Assembly (NCBI GenBank): GCA_038120295.1
Contig: JAYOLL010000007.1
Location: forward strand, 1 to 64,000
Length of the DNA: 64,000 bases
Reading direction: 5' to 3'
Source of the DNA: JAYOEY01 sp038120295
GTDB taxonomy: Bacteria > Pseudomonadota > Alphaproteobacteria > MPNO01 > UBA2964
Part shown: piece after piece, positions 53,987 to 62,389 of the stretch
Layout: every line of letters starts with the position of its first letter
Numbering within the stretch: position 1 is the first letter of the stretch
Position numbers and translations under genes: made by a program
Notes under the pieces: generated by a model
What the model saw: the letters and a program-made list of their open reading frames with translations, nothing else
What the model was told of the DNA's origin: nothing
Database searches by the model: none

Positions 53987-54950
53987 ATACCCTGTCAGGC
54001 AGAGGCTCTCCGGCGGCGAAAGCCAGGATATTGTCGATCACCTTTTGGCCCATGGCGATGCGCCCTTCTTCCGTCGCCGAGCCCAGATGGGGGGCAAGCA
54101 CGACATTGTCGAGCGTCGGCAAGACCGGATGGATCGCGGGCTCGTCTTCGTACACGTCGAGACCGGCGCCGGCGAGCCTTCCGTCGGCCAGCCGCTCGGC
54201 GAGAGAAGCTTCGTCCACAATGCCGCCGCGCGCGGTGTTGATAAGGATCGCGCGCCGCGCCATACGGTCGAGCCGCGGGCCGTCGAACAGGCGAAAGGTT
54301 TCCTCGGTCTGGGGGCAGTTGATCGAGACGAAATCCATTTCGGCGAGCATGTCGTCCAGAGTTTCGCGCCAGATCGCACCGAGGGCGGACTCGGTGTCTT
54401 CCGCGAGCCGGCGACGGTTGTGATAGTGGATTTCCATGCCGAACCCGCGGGCGCGGCGTGCCACAGCCTGTCCGATACGGCCCATCCCCACGATGCCGAG
54501 CTTCTTTCCCGTCACCCGGCGTCCGACCATGAAGGTCGGCGTCCACCCGGTCCAGCCGCCGGTTCGCGCCAGACGATCGCCTTCCGCCAGGCGGCGCGGC
54601 ACGGCGAGCATCAGCGCCATGGCGAGATCTGCCGTATCGTCGGTCAACACATCGGGCGTATTGGCGACAGCGATGGCGCGCGAAGCCGCCGCCTCCAGAT
54701 CGATATGGTTCACCCCGACGCCGAAATTGGCGATCAGTTTCACTGTTCCGGGCAGGGCGGCGATCAGATCGGCATCGATGGCATCGGTCACGGTCGGAGA
54801 CAGCACATCGGCGCCGTCACAGGCATCGATCATCGCCTGCGGCGACATAGGCGTATCGTCAGCATTGAGCCGCGCATCTAAAAGGCTCCGCATTCGGTCC
54901 TCGACGAGGTTCGGCAGTTTCCGCGTTACGACGACGACAGGTTTTCCCAT
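53985..54950 (-). CDS. D-isomer-specific 2-hydroxyacid dehydrogenase (glyoxylate/hydroxypyruvate reductase type)
   Basis: 321 residues. NAD(P)-binding GIVGMGRIGQAVARRARGFG lies near residue 152. The catalytic residues are Arg in INTARGGIVDE, Glu in YEDEP and His in APHLGSATEEG. It reduces glyoxylate, hydroxypyruvate or a related 2-keto acid. It is divergent from the SH3 protein gene across 83 bp, a frequent alphaproteobacterial pairing. Exact substrate is not determinable. Confidence 0.93.
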   Translation of the reverse strand: MGKPVVVVTRKLPNLVEDRMRSLLDARLNADDTPMSPQAMIDACDGADVLSPTVTDAIDADLIAALPGTVKLIANFGVGVNHIDLEAAASRAIAVANTPDVLTDDTADLAMALMLAVPRRLAEGDRLARTGGWTGWTPTFMVGRRVTGKKLGIVGMGRIGQAVARRARGFGMEIHYHNRRRLAEDTESALGAIWRETLDDMLAEMDFVSINCPQTEETFRLFDGPRLDRMARRAILINTARGGIVDEASLAERLADGRLAGAGLDVYEDEPAIHPVLPTLDNVVLAPHLGSATEEGRIAMGQKVIDNILAFAAGEPLPDRV

Positions 54951-55033
54951 GAGGCCTCCTTTGCTTCCGACGTCATCTTGCCGAGCCCCACTGGAGCGGT
55001 CCAGCCGCGCTGTGATAGTGTCCTTATAACGCC

Positions 55034-55582
55034 ATGATTCGACGGACCATATTCCCCCTGTTTCTGCTCGCGACCATGCTCGCCGCCGACCCGGCCGGTT
55101 CGCAGCCTGCCGGCGTGACCGTTCCGCTTGAAAAAAAGGCGCGGCCGGCGGCCGGCAAGGGCGGCGTCACCGGCCTGCCCCTGCCGCGCTTCGTGTCCCT
55201 GCGCTCGGGTAAGGTCAATCTGCGCACAGGGCCGGGGTCGCGCTATCCGGTGGAATGGGTGCTGGTCTACCGCCACATGCCGGTCGAGATCATCGCGGAG
55301 TTCGATACCTGGCGCAAAGTGCGGGACTGGCAGGGCACCGTCGGGTGGATACATCAGTCGATGATATCGGGGCGTCGCTGGGCGATCGTCCGCGAAGGGC
55401 GCCAGCCTCTACGCCGGGCCGCCGATGCCGAGGCCCGGATCGTGGCACGCATCGAGCGCAAGGTGATCGGACAGATCGAACAGTGCCGCGAAGGCTGGTG
55501 CGAGATCGATTTTTCCGGGTTCAAGGGCTGGGTACGGGACAAGCAGGTCTGGGGCGTCTATCCGGGGGAGAAAGTCGATTGA
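55034..55582 (+). CDS. exported SH3-domain protein
   Basis: 182 residues. A signal peptide (TIFPLFLLATMLAADPAGSQ) is followed by a bacterial SH3-type domain: VNLRTGPGSRYPVEWVLVY near residue 60 and D-W-Q-G-T-V-G-W-I-H near 97, then a second SH3-like half ending KGWVRDKQVWGVYPGE. Such domains bind cell-wall peptides or act as periplasmic adaptors. Divergent from the hydroxyacid dehydrogenase gene. Confidence 0.87.
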   Translation: MIRRTIFPLFLLATMLAADPAGSQPAGVTVPLEKKARPAAGKGGVTGLPLPRFVSLRSGKVNLRTGPGSRYPVEWVLVYRHMPVEIIAEFDTWRKVRDWQGTVGWIHQSMISGRRWAIVREGRQPLRRAADAEARIVARIERKVIGQIEQCREGWCEIDFSGFKGWVRDKQVWGVYPGEKVD

Positions 55583-55593
55583 TCGGAGGGAAA

Positions 55594-55761
55594 CCCCTCC
55601 CCAACCCTCCCCCAATTTTGGGGTAGTGAGGTTTTACCTGAACCCCGGCATCGTTTGCGCCCTGCCTTCCACCAACAATGAATTCAATTAAGCGAATGGA
55701 ATCCCAACCGCTTCGTCGGCGGAACTCCCTCCCCCAAAATTGGGGGAGGGTTGGGGAGGGG
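55594..55761. repeat. 168-bp element with perfect 30-bp terminal inverted repeats (MITE-like)
   Basis: The 30-bp arms (55594-55623 and 55732-55761) are perfect reverse complements around a 108-bp AT-richer core, filling the SH3-DUF3501 intergenic region. Arms start CCCCTCCCCAACCCTCCCCC. No transposase and no clear target duplication. It may also act as a convergent terminator region. Confidence 0.85.
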
Positions 55762-55769
55762 GGATCAGG

Positions 55770-56354
55770 TCAGTCGAAATCCGCTGCCAGCGCAGCGCGA
55801 CTGACCTCGCTCAGACCGGCGGCATGGCGATAGTTCTCGTGGCCGATGGAAACGGAGATATCGGCGCCTTCCGTCCGGAACGCTTCGATCTGCGCATCGG
55901 TAAACTGGAAATGCACGAACTGCACCGATGAGGCCTTGCCGTCGGCTGTCGTGCGATCGATATCTTCCTCGGCCCGGACCGGGACAGTCTCACCGGCCAC
56001 CGTCATCGAGATGGTTTCCTCGAACCCGCCGAGCCCGGCCAGCACTTTCTCGCGGCGATCCGGATCGCCGATCTCGATCATCACGGTCGCGACCAGTTCC
56101 TTCCCCTGGGGAATCAGCGGGTTGTAGGCCGCAAGCTCATCCGCGATCTGCTCCTCGCCGCCCTTTTCGATATAGAGCATTTCCTGCACCTGGAAGAGCA
56201 TGGTTTCGAAATTCTCGAAATAGAAGGTGCAGTAGGGCCCGACATCGATGCGACGGGCCTTCTTGCGCTCGGACAGGGCGCGGGCGCGCTCGCGTCGCAC
56301 TTTGCCATACTCGTCGAGCGACATCAGGTCGTCGCGTGTGATCTGTTTCTTCAT
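55770..56354 (-). CDS. DUF3501 family protein
   Basis: 194 residues from the ATG at 56354 (MKKQITRDDLMSLDEY), 2 bp after the CCG protein stop; an open frame continues upstream but overlaps that gene. Family block RARALSERKKARRIDVGPYC then TFYFENFETMLFQVQEMLYI is conserved in DUF3501. Function unknown. Its constant partners in many genomes are a rubrerythrin and a CCG iron-sulfur protein, both just upstream here, suggesting a shared redox task. Confidence 0.88.
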   Translation of the reverse strand: MKKQITRDDLMSLDEYGKVRRERARALSERKKARRIDVGPYCTFYFENFETMLFQVQEMLYIEKGGEEQIADELAAYNPLIPQGKELVATVMIEIGDPDRREKVLAGLGGFEETISMTVAGETVPVRAEEDIDRTTADGKASSVQFVHFQFTDAQIEAFRTEGADISVSIGHENYRHAAGLSEVSRAALAADFD

Positions 56355-56356
56355 GC

Positions 56357-57703
56357 TCAGAGTCCGTAGGATTTGGCGATGATTTCGATCGGATGCGGCG
56401 CGACCGTCGGCACGGCCCCTTCTCCGGTCTCGCCGACGATGCGGTCCATCCCCTGCAGGATATGAAGCGCCGCCAGCGGGCATTCGGAGACCACCGCGCC
56501 GTTGCCGGCCTCGACCGCCTGACGGGCAACCGGCTTGCCGACTTTCATCGCAGTTTCGAAATTGTCCCTGAACATGCCCCAGGATCCGCCATGGCCGGAG
56601 CATCGTTCGATCACGCCGACCCTGGTATCCGGCAGAAGACGCAGCATGTCCGCGCCCTTCATGCCGATATTCTGGGCGCGCGCATGGCAGGCGATATGAA
56701 CAGTGACCCCGCCATCGACGGGTTGCATCCCTTCGGCCAGCCCTTCGTTGCGGGCGATATCGACCACGTATTCGGTGATGTCCTTCGTCGCTTCCGACAG
56801 AATCCTTACGTCTTCGTCGTCGGGCAGGATCAGCGGCCATTCGAACTTCAGCATCAGGGCGCAGCTCGGGACCAGGGCGACGATGTCGTATCCCTTTTCG
56901 ATCCAGGGCTTCATCTCGGCGGCCACCTTGCGGGCGGCGTCCGCCACGGCGGCGATGTCGCCGTGTTCGAGCTTGGGCATGCCGCAGCAGCCGGGATAGA
57001 CCACTTCGGTGTCGACACCGTTTTTCGCCAGTACGGCCTGCGCCGCCTCGCCGATCGAGGGGCTGTTGTAGTTGGCGAAACAGGTGGCGTAGAGCACGGC
57101 CTTGCGGCCGGCGGCCGGTGCGGATTCGTTGCGGACGGGCGGCGACGCCTTGGCGCGGGCCTCGAATGACTTGCCGGCGAACTCCGGCAGCGCGGCGTTC
57201 TTGTCGATACCGGTGCAGCACTGCATGAAGGGCCGCGTCAGCCCGTTGCCGGTTTTCGTCGCCCAGTTGGCGAGGCCGGCGACCGGCGCCGCCAGCTTGC
57301 CGTTACGGTCTGTTTCAGTGACCTGTTTCTCGACGAAAGACGTCTTGCCCTTGCGGTGCTCGATGGCGCGGTAGCGCAGCATCAGATGCGGAAAATCCAG
57401 ATTGAATTCATGCGGCGGCACGTAGGGGCACTTCGTCATGAAGCACATGTCGCACAGCGTGCAGGCATCGACGACCGGCTTGAAACCGGCGCTCTCGACC
57501 GAGTCGAGCTCGCCGGTTTTCGATTCGTCGATGAGATCGAACAGGCGGGGGAAGGAATCGCACAGATTGAAGCAGCGCCGGCAGCCATGGCAGATATCGA
57601 AAACCCGACGCAGCTCGTCGTCGAGCTTTGCCTCGTCGTAGAATTCGTCTTCCTGCCAGGGGATCGGGTGGCGGATAGGGGCTTCGAGACTTCCTTCACT
57701 CAT
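56357..57703 (-). CDS. CCG-domain iron-sulfur protein (GlpC/HdrD-like)
   Basis: 448 residues. Two [4Fe-4S] ferredoxin motifs near the N-terminus are CHGCRRCFNLC (residues about 38-48) and CTLCDMCFMTKCP (about 80-92). Two CCG-type cysteine regions follow: ATCFANYN with VYPGCCGMPK, and ACHARAQN with ERCSGHGGSWG. This matches GlpC and heterodisulfide-reductase subunit D, which pass electrons. It lies 2 bp before DUF3501 and behind rubrerythrin. It may reduce the rubrerythrin, which lacks its own rubredoxin domain. That coupling is inference. Confidence 0.9.
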   Translation of the reverse strand: MSEGSLEAPIRHPIPWQEDEFYDEAKLDDELRRVFDICHGCRRCFNLCDSFPRLFDLIDESKTGELDSVESAGFKPVVDACTLCDMCFMTKCPYVPPHEFNLDFPHLMLRYRAIEHRKGKTSFVEKQVTETDRNGKLAAPVAGLANWATKTGNGLTRPFMQCCTGIDKNAALPEFAGKSFEARAKASPPVRNESAPAAGRKAVLYATCFANYNSPSIGEAAQAVLAKNGVDTEVVYPGCCGMPKLEHGDIAAVADAARKVAAEMKPWIEKGYDIVALVPSCALMLKFEWPLILPDDEDVRILSEATKDITEYVVDIARNEGLAEGMQPVDGGVTVHIACHARAQNIGMKGADMLRLLPDTRVGVIERCSGHGGSWGMFRDNFETAMKVGKPVARQAVEAGNGAVVSECPLAALHILQGMDRIVGETGEGAVPTVAPHPIEIIAKSYGL

Positions 57704-57781
57704 GGTCCATTCCTCAGGACGTATCTCGCCGGTCAGGCGCCGGCCGGCCCAGCCCTGCGATCAGGTCGAAATGAAAGGGAT

Positions 57782-57811
57782 AATCCCGCCGGACGAATGC
57801 CCGGCGGGATT
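57782..57811 (-). terminator. hairpin after rubrerythrin (attenuator or terminator)
   Basis: An 11-bp perfect stem AATCCCGCCGG / CCGGCGGGATT with an 8-nt loop lies 13 bp after the rubrerythrin stop. On the minus strand only a short T run follows (ATCCCTTT). It may partly terminate or stabilise the rubrerythrin mRNA, lowering expression of the downstream genes. Confidence 0.6.
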
Positions 57812-57823
57812 GAAGTATACGGC

Positions 57824-58243
57824 TCAGTCGAGCTCGTCGAGAGCGCGCTGGAAACGGCCGGCATGCGATTTTTCGGCCTTGGCGAGGGTTTCGAACCAGG
57901 TCGCGATCTCGTCGAAACCTTCGTCGCGCGCCTCGCGCGCCATGCCGGGATACATGTCGGTGTATTCGTGAGTCTCGCCCGCGACAGCCGCCTTCAGATT
58001 ATTCGAGGTGGTGCCGATCGGTTCACCGGTCGCCGGATCGCCGGTCTCCTCGAGATATTCGAGATGGCCGTGCGCATGGCCGGTTTCGCCTTCGGCAGTG
58101 GACCGGAACACGGCGGCAACATCGTTGTAGCCTTCCACGTCGGCCTTCTGCGCGAAGTAGAGATAGCGGCGGTTGGCCTGCGATTCGCCAGCGAACGCGG
58201 CCTTGAGATTGTCTTCGGTCTTGGTTCCTTTAAGTGCGGGCAT
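57824..58243 (-). CDS. rubrerythrin, rubredoxin-less type
   Basis: 139 residues from the ATG at 58243 (MPALKGTKTEDNLKAAFAGE), preceded by AGGAG. Ferritin-like di-iron ligands include E in AFAGESQANRRY, the E-x-x-H of STAEGETGHAHGH near residue 55, E in VAGETHEY and the E-x-x-H of KAEKSHAGRF near 128. The C-terminal rubredoxin C-x2-C motifs of classic rubrerythrins are missing, so an external donor is needed. It is a peroxide-detoxifying protein. A sigma70-like promoter lies upstream at 58296-58324. Confidence 0.94.
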   Translation of the reverse strand: MPALKGTKTEDNLKAAFAGESQANRRYLYFAQKADVEGYNDVAAVFRSTAEGETGHAHGHLEYLEETGDPATGEPIGTTSNNLKAAVAGETHEYTDMYPGMAREARDEGFDEIATWFETLAKAEKSHAGRFQRALDELD

Positions 58244-58295
58244 CTGTTCTTCTCCTCTTCCCGGATTGTGTTGCACATCAATGATACGGTTGTTT

Positions 58296-58324
58296 TATAT
58301 GTTCAAAATCTGTTATTTCGTCAA
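58296..58324 (-). promoter_or_regulatory. probable promoter of the rubrerythrin operon
   Basis: On the minus strand TTGACG (plus 58319-58324) and CATATA (plus 58296-58301) are separated by 17 bp, 52-80 bp before the rubrerythrin start, in an AT-rich gap behind irr. The -10 lies within the partly symmetric TTTTGAACATATAAAA, a possible regulator site. Confidence 0.6.
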
Positions 58325-58344
58325 GTATTTTTAATTATTCCAAT

Positions 58345-58770
58345 CTATTTTCCCGTCCTGTCGCCGGTAACGCGCACCACGACATCAACGCGGCTGAGTT
58401 CGGTGCCTTCAGGCAGGGTCGGCAATCTTGAAATCGTCACATCGTTCTCGGGGATATCGCGGATATCGCCCGTGTCCTCGTAAAAAAAGTGATGATGCGC
58501 CGAAATATTGGTGTCGAAATAGGCGCAACCGGGCCCGACTATCACCTCGCGCAGGAGACCTGCGCCGGTGAACTGATGCAGCGTGTTGTAGACGGTCGCC
58601 AGAGAAACGCGAATGTTGGCGTCCCTTGCCTCTTCATGGAGCGCTTCGGCGGTGAGATGGCGCGGCCCCTGTTCGAACAGCAGCCGGGCGAGCGCCAGCC
58701 GTTGCCGTGTCGGCCGCAAGCCGACATCCTGCAACATCGAAATGACGCGGGAAAAAGGTCGATCGTTCAT
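58345..58770 (-). CDS. irr: Fur-family iron response regulator Irr
   Basis: 141 residues from the ATG at 58770 (MNDRPFSRVISML); earlier in-frame starts overlap the promoter region and fabI. The winged helix is GLRPTRQRLALARLL and SLATVYNTLHQF, and the dimerisation domain has the Irr-typical ISAHHHFFYEDTG histidine cluster. Irr links iron and heme status to gene expression in alphaproteobacteria. It lies between the fab genes and the rubrerythrin operon. Confidence 0.93.
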   Translation of the reverse strand: MNDRPFSRVISMLQDVGLRPTRQRLALARLLFEQGPRHLTAEALHEEARDANIRVSLATVYNTLHQFTGAGLLREVIVGPGCAYFDTNISAHHHFFYEDTGDIRDIPENDVTISRLPTLPEGTELSRVDVVVRVTGDRTGK

Positions 58771-58798
58771 GCCGGTAATATAGGGAGGCTGCGCCAGA

Positions 58799-58813
58799 TT
58801 TGAATAGCTCAAA
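58799..58813. promoter_or_regulatory. TTTGA-N5-TCAAA palindrome upstream of irr
   Basis: A perfect 5+5 inverted repeat, TTTGAATAGCTCAAA, lies 28 bp before the irr start and after the fabI stop. A Fur-family or autoregulatory operator is possible; it does not exactly match the published Irr ICE motif. Confidence 0.35.
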
Positions 58814-58852
58814 ACTGGAAATCGGAACTTTTTTCGCGAAACGGAAGAAAAA

Positions 58853-59671
58853 TCAGTCGTCAGCGCCTGGTTTTTCCCGGTGGCGCAACAGATCTGGCAC
58901 ACCGACGACGTTATAACCCGAATCGACATGCATCACTTCGCCGGTGACGCCGGCGGACAGGTCGCTCAGCAGATACAGGCCCGCGCCGCCGACATCGTCC
59001 AGGAACGTGTTGCGGCGAAGCGGAGAATATTCGGCGTTCCAGCGATAGACTTCGCGCGCACCGCCGACCGCACTGCCGGCCAGGGTCCGCATCGGCCCCG
59101 CTGAGATCGCGTTGACGCGAACACCGGATGCACCGAGATCGACGGCGAGATAGCGAACCGAGGCCTCAAGCGCCGCCTTGGCGACTCCCATGACGTTATA
59201 GTTGGGCATGACACGCTCGGCGCCGGAATAGGTCAGCGTCACCATCGCCCCGCCGTCAGGCATCAGCGCCGCGGCGCGCTGCGCCAGCGCGGTAAAGGAA
59301 TAGCAGGAGATATCGAGCGAGCGAGCAAAATTGTCGCGCGACGTATCGACATAGCGGCCGGTCAGTTCGTCCTTGTCGGAATAGGCGACCGAGTGGACGA
59401 GAAAATCCATCCGTCCCCATTTCTTTTCGATTTCGCCGAACACCGCGTCGATGCTGGAATCGTCAGCCACATCGCATTCCATGACGATCGACGAGCCCAC
59501 CTGTTCGGCCAGCGGACGGACGCGGCGCGCGAATCCTTCCCCCTGATAGGTAAAGGCGAGTTCCGCACCGTGACCGGCAAGCGCGCTGGCGATCCCCCAG
59601 GCGATGGAGTGATCGTTGGCGACACCGAGGACCAGACCGCGGCGGCCTGTCATGAGGGAACTGTCAGACAT
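58853..59671 (-). CDS. fabI: enoyl-[acyl-carrier-protein] reductase (NADH)
   Basis: 272 residues of the short-chain dehydrogenase fold. GLVLGVANDHSIAWGIASAL near residue 11 is the FabI-type nucleotide loop, LVHSVAYSDKDEL near 90 matches the family, and catalytic Tyr/Lys are in YNVMGVAKAALE near 157-164 with the second Tyr in LTYSGAERV. It reduces trans-2-enoyl-ACP in fatty-acid elongation. It follows fabB by 6 bp. Confidence 0.96.
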   Translation of the reverse strand: MSDSSLMTGRRGLVLGVANDHSIAWGIASALAGHGAELAFTYQGEGFARRVRPLAEQVGSSIVMECDVADDSSIDAVFGEIEKKWGRMDFLVHSVAYSDKDELTGRYVDTSRDNFARSLDISCYSFTALAQRAAALMPDGGAMVTLTYSGAERVMPNYNVMGVAKAALEASVRYLAVDLGASGVRVNAISAGPMRTLAGSAVGGAREVYRWNAEYSPLRRNTFLDDVGGAGLYLLSDLSAGVTGEVMHVDSGYNVVGVPDLLRHREKPGADD

Positions 59672-59677
59672 GGCCGG

Positions 59678-60901
59678 TCAGTCCGCGTCGAATGCCCGGA
59701 ACAGAAGGCTGGCGTTGGTGCCTCCGAACCCGAAACTGTTGGAGAGCGCGGTGCCGATTTTTACGCCGTCGCGTCGCTCTGCCACCACGGGCATGCCCTC
59801 GGCTTCCGGAGTCAGCTCTTCTATGTTGGCGGAGGCCGAGATGAAACCGTTTTCCATCATCAGCAGCGTGTAGATCGCCTCATGCACCCCCGCGGCCCCC
59901 AGAGAATGGCCGGTCAGCGATTTGGTGGAGCTGAAGGCGGGAACGGAATCGTCGCCGAACACCTCTTTCAGGGCGGCGAGTTCCTTGACATCGCCGACCG
60001 GCGTCGAAGTGCCGTGCGTATTGATGTAATCGACCTTTCCGTCAACGCCGTTGAGCGCCATCTTCATACAGCGCACCGCGCCCTCGCCGGAGGGCTGCAC
60101 CATGTCGTACCCGTCCGAGGTCGCACCGTAGCCGATGAGTTCAGCATAGATTTTCGCGCCGCGCGCCTTTGCATGCTCAAGCTCTTCCAGCACCACGACC
60201 CCGCCACCACCGGCGATCACGAACCCGTCGCGATTGGCGTCGAACGGACGGGAAGCCTTTTGCGGCGTATCGTTGTAACCGGAGGACAGCGCCGGCATGG
60301 CATCGAACAGGACCGTCATCGTCCAGTCGAGCTCCTCGCCGCCGCCGGCGAACATGATGTCCTGCTTGCCGAGCTGGATCAGTTCGGCCGAGTTGCCGAT
60401 GCAGTGCGCGCTGGTCGCGCAGGCCGAGCTGATCGAATAGTTGACGCCTTTTATCCTGGACGACGTCGCGATGGTCGCCGAATTCGTCGAGGACATAGTG
60501 CGCGGCACCATGAACGGGCCGACCTTGCGCGCGCCACGATCCCGTGAGGTATCCAGCGCCTGCAGCAGGTTCTTGGTCGACGGACCGCCCGACCCCATGA
60601 TCAGACCGGTGCGCTCGTTCGACACATCGCTATCTTCGAGACCCGAATCTTCGATCGCCTGGAGCATGGCCAGATAGTTGAAAGCCGCTCCGTCGCCCAT
60701 GAAGCGCCGTTGCTTGCGATCCACAACCGCGTCGAGGTCGATCTTCGGTTCGCCGTGCACGTGGCTTCGGAACCCGCGTTCGGCATATTCGTCGCAGAAC
60801 ACGATTCCCGACCGTCCCTCGCGCAGGGATTCGGTTACTTCATTCTTGTCGTTTCCGATGCTGCAGACGATTCCCAGCCCGGTAACCACGACACGTCTCA
60901 T
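59678..60901 (-). CDS. fabB: 3-oxoacyl-[acyl-carrier-protein] synthase I
   Basis: 407 residues of a condensing enzyme. The active-site Cys is in SISSACATSAHCIGN near residue 162, and the histidines are in THGTSTPVGD near 297 and LTGHSLGAAG near 333. The N-terminus RRVVVTGLGIVCSIG fits KAS I/II. Pairing with fabA directly upstream indicates FabB, which elongates unsaturated intermediates. It lies 7 bp after fabA. Confidence 0.96.
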   Translation of the reverse strand: MRRVVVTGLGIVCSIGNDKNEVTESLREGRSGIVFCDEYAERGFRSHVHGEPKIDLDAVVDRKQRRFMGDGAAFNYLAMLQAIEDSGLEDSDVSNERTGLIMGSGGPSTKNLLQALDTSRDRGARKVGPFMVPRTMSSTNSATIATSSRIKGVNYSISSACATSAHCIGNSAELIQLGKQDIMFAGGGEELDWTMTVLFDAMPALSSGYNDTPQKASRPFDANRDGFVIAGGGGVVVLEELEHAKARGAKIYAELIGYGATSDGYDMVQPSGEGAVRCMKMALNGVDGKVDYINTHGTSTPVGDVKELAALKEVFGDDSVPAFSSTKSLTGHSLGAAGVHEAIYTLLMMENGFISASANIEELTPEAEGMPVVAERRDGVKIGTALSNSFGFGGTNASLLFRAFDAD

Positions 60902-60908
60902 GGCATCC

Positions 60909-61454
60909 TCACATATCGTCAGTCGAGGTAAAGACCCCGACTCTCATATCCTGAGCGTCGTACACCGCGGTGCCGTCCACGTCCAGAGCGCCGTCGGCAA
61001 TCGCGATGGCGAAACCACGGCGCAGCACGCGCTTGATATCTACGCGGTAAGTCAGCAGCTTCGCCTCGGGCGTCACCTGCCCGTTGAACTTCACCCCGCC
61101 GACGCCGAGCGCGCGACCGCGGCCCGGATCGCCGGACCAGCCGAGAAAAAATCCGGTCAGCTGCCACAGCGCATCGAGTCCGAGACAGCCCGGCATGACA
61201 GGATCGCCTTCGAAATGACAGGGGAAAAACCAGAGATCGGGCTTGATATCGAGTTCCGCCACGACCTGACCCTTGCCGTGCGCCCCGCCTTCGCCATCGA
61301 TCTGCGTGATTCGGTCGAACATCAGCATCGGCGGCAGCGGCAGCTGCGCGTTACCGTCGCCGAAAAGGCGCCCGTGCCCGCATTCGATCAGATCGTCATA
61401 GGAAAAGCTGTTGCGTTCCCCGAAAGGAACCGCTTGCTCCGCCGCTTCGCTCAT
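60909..61454 (-). CDS. fabA: 3-hydroxydecanoyl-[acyl-carrier-protein] dehydratase/isomerase
   Basis: 181 residues from the ATG at 61454 (MSEAAEQAVPFGERN), with GGCAGGAAT upstream. The hot-dog active-site His is in PCHFEGDPVMPGCLGLDALWQ-type sequence near residues 75-95, and the Asp lies in the same block. It makes the cis double bond for unsaturated fatty acids. First gene of fabA-fabB-fabI-irr, the usual alphaproteobacterial order. Confidence 0.97.
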   Translation of the reverse strand: MSEAAEQAVPFGERNSFSYDDLIECGHGRLFGDGNAQLPLPPMLMFDRITQIDGEGGAHGKGQVVAELDIKPDLWFFPCHFEGDPVMPGCLGLDALWQLTGFFLGWSGDPGRGRALGVGGVKFNGQVTPEAKLLTYRVDIKRVLRRGFAIAIADGALDVDGTAVYDAQDMRVGVFTSTDDM

Positions 61455-61600
61455 ATTCCTGCCATTCCCGTCCAGAACTGCGCATGGCGGCACGCCGCGC
61501 CCAATGCCATTTCAGACACCGCGACGAGCCACCGTTTCTCTACCTGTCTTTATATGCAGCGATTCCGGATCGACCAGTGCCGGAAGGAATTTTTTTCGAA

Positions 61601-62353
61601 TTATTTCAGCGCAGCGATCATACCGGCGGGGTCGTCGGTAAAGACGCTGGCGACGCCCTGCGAGAAGAGCGCCCGGGCATCAGCGGGATTGTTGACCGTA
61701 TAACAGGCGACAGGCAGGCCGGTAGCGACCAGCGATTTGATGTCGAGCGGGCCTGCACGCCGCGCCGAACAGATCAGGACGGCCGCGGCAAGCTCTCGCG
61801 CACGGTCACGCCAGCCCTCCCGTGGCGTTCCCATCAACATGCCGATTGGAAGATCCGGCGCGAGCCTCCGCGCCTCCGCCAGCACGGCGTGCCGGAACGA
61901 GGACAGCAGAACGGTCGGCCCACCGCTGGATCGGGCGTCAGCGATTGCATCCAGCGTTTTTTCCACCAGCGTCCGATTGCCGGACTTTCCGGCCTTGATC
62001 TCGACATTGACGCCAATACGGAGTTCGCGCCCGAGCGCAAGCGCCGCCGCCAGCGTCGGCACCGTCTCCCCCGGGAAGCTGCCGCGGAACGGTCCGGGAA
62101 CGGCGATACGGCCGAGCTCTTCCGCCGTCAGCGACGAGACGGCACGGTCGTCACGCGCCATTTTCCGCAGGGTATCGTCGTGCGACAGGACCGGCACGCC
62201 GTCGGCGCTGAGCCGCACATCGATTTCGACCCAGTGCGCTCCTGCCGCCGCCGCGATCCGAAGGCCGGCCAGCGTGTTTGCAGGGGCAACCGCCGCCGCG
62301 CCCCGATGACCGATGATAGCGGGCAGCAAAAGGGCGGGACCGGCTGATTGCAC
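61601..62353 (-). CDS. glycerophosphodiester phosphodiesterase family protein
   Basis: 250 residues with the GDPD catalytic blocks IIGHRGAAAVAPANTL near residue 14 and VEIDVRLSADGVPVLSHDD near 42, and metal ligand VNVEIKAG near 115. No signal peptide, so it is cytosolic. It hydrolyses glycerophosphodiesters to glycerol 3-phosphate and an alcohol. It lies 36 bp after pnp on the same strand. Confidence 0.93.
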   Translation of the reverse strand: MQSAGPALLLPAIIGHRGAAAVAPANTLAGLRIAAAAGAHWVEIDVRLSADGVPVLSHDDTLRKMARDDRAVSSLTAEELGRIAVPGPFRGSFPGETVPTLAAALALGRELRIGVNVEIKAGKSGNRTLVEKTLDAIADARSSGGPTVLLSSFRHAVLAEARRLAPDLPIGMLMGTPREGWRDRARELAAAVLICSARRAGPLDIKSLVATGLPVACYTVNNPADARALFSQGVASVFTDDPAGMIAALK

Positions 62354-62389
62354 GATCCCGCCCTCTTATCTAAACCGCGTTACGGTTTG

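Noticed and set aside
55770..57221. A 483-codon minus-strand frame reading into DUF3501
   Set aside because: Its first 290 codons overlap the CCG iron-sulfur gene in another frame and are low-complexity; the DUF3501 start at 56354 explains the real part.
62372..62388. Terminator hairpin between pnp and the phosphodiesterase gene
   Set aside because: The AAACCG/CGGTTT stem is short and has no T run on the minus strand.
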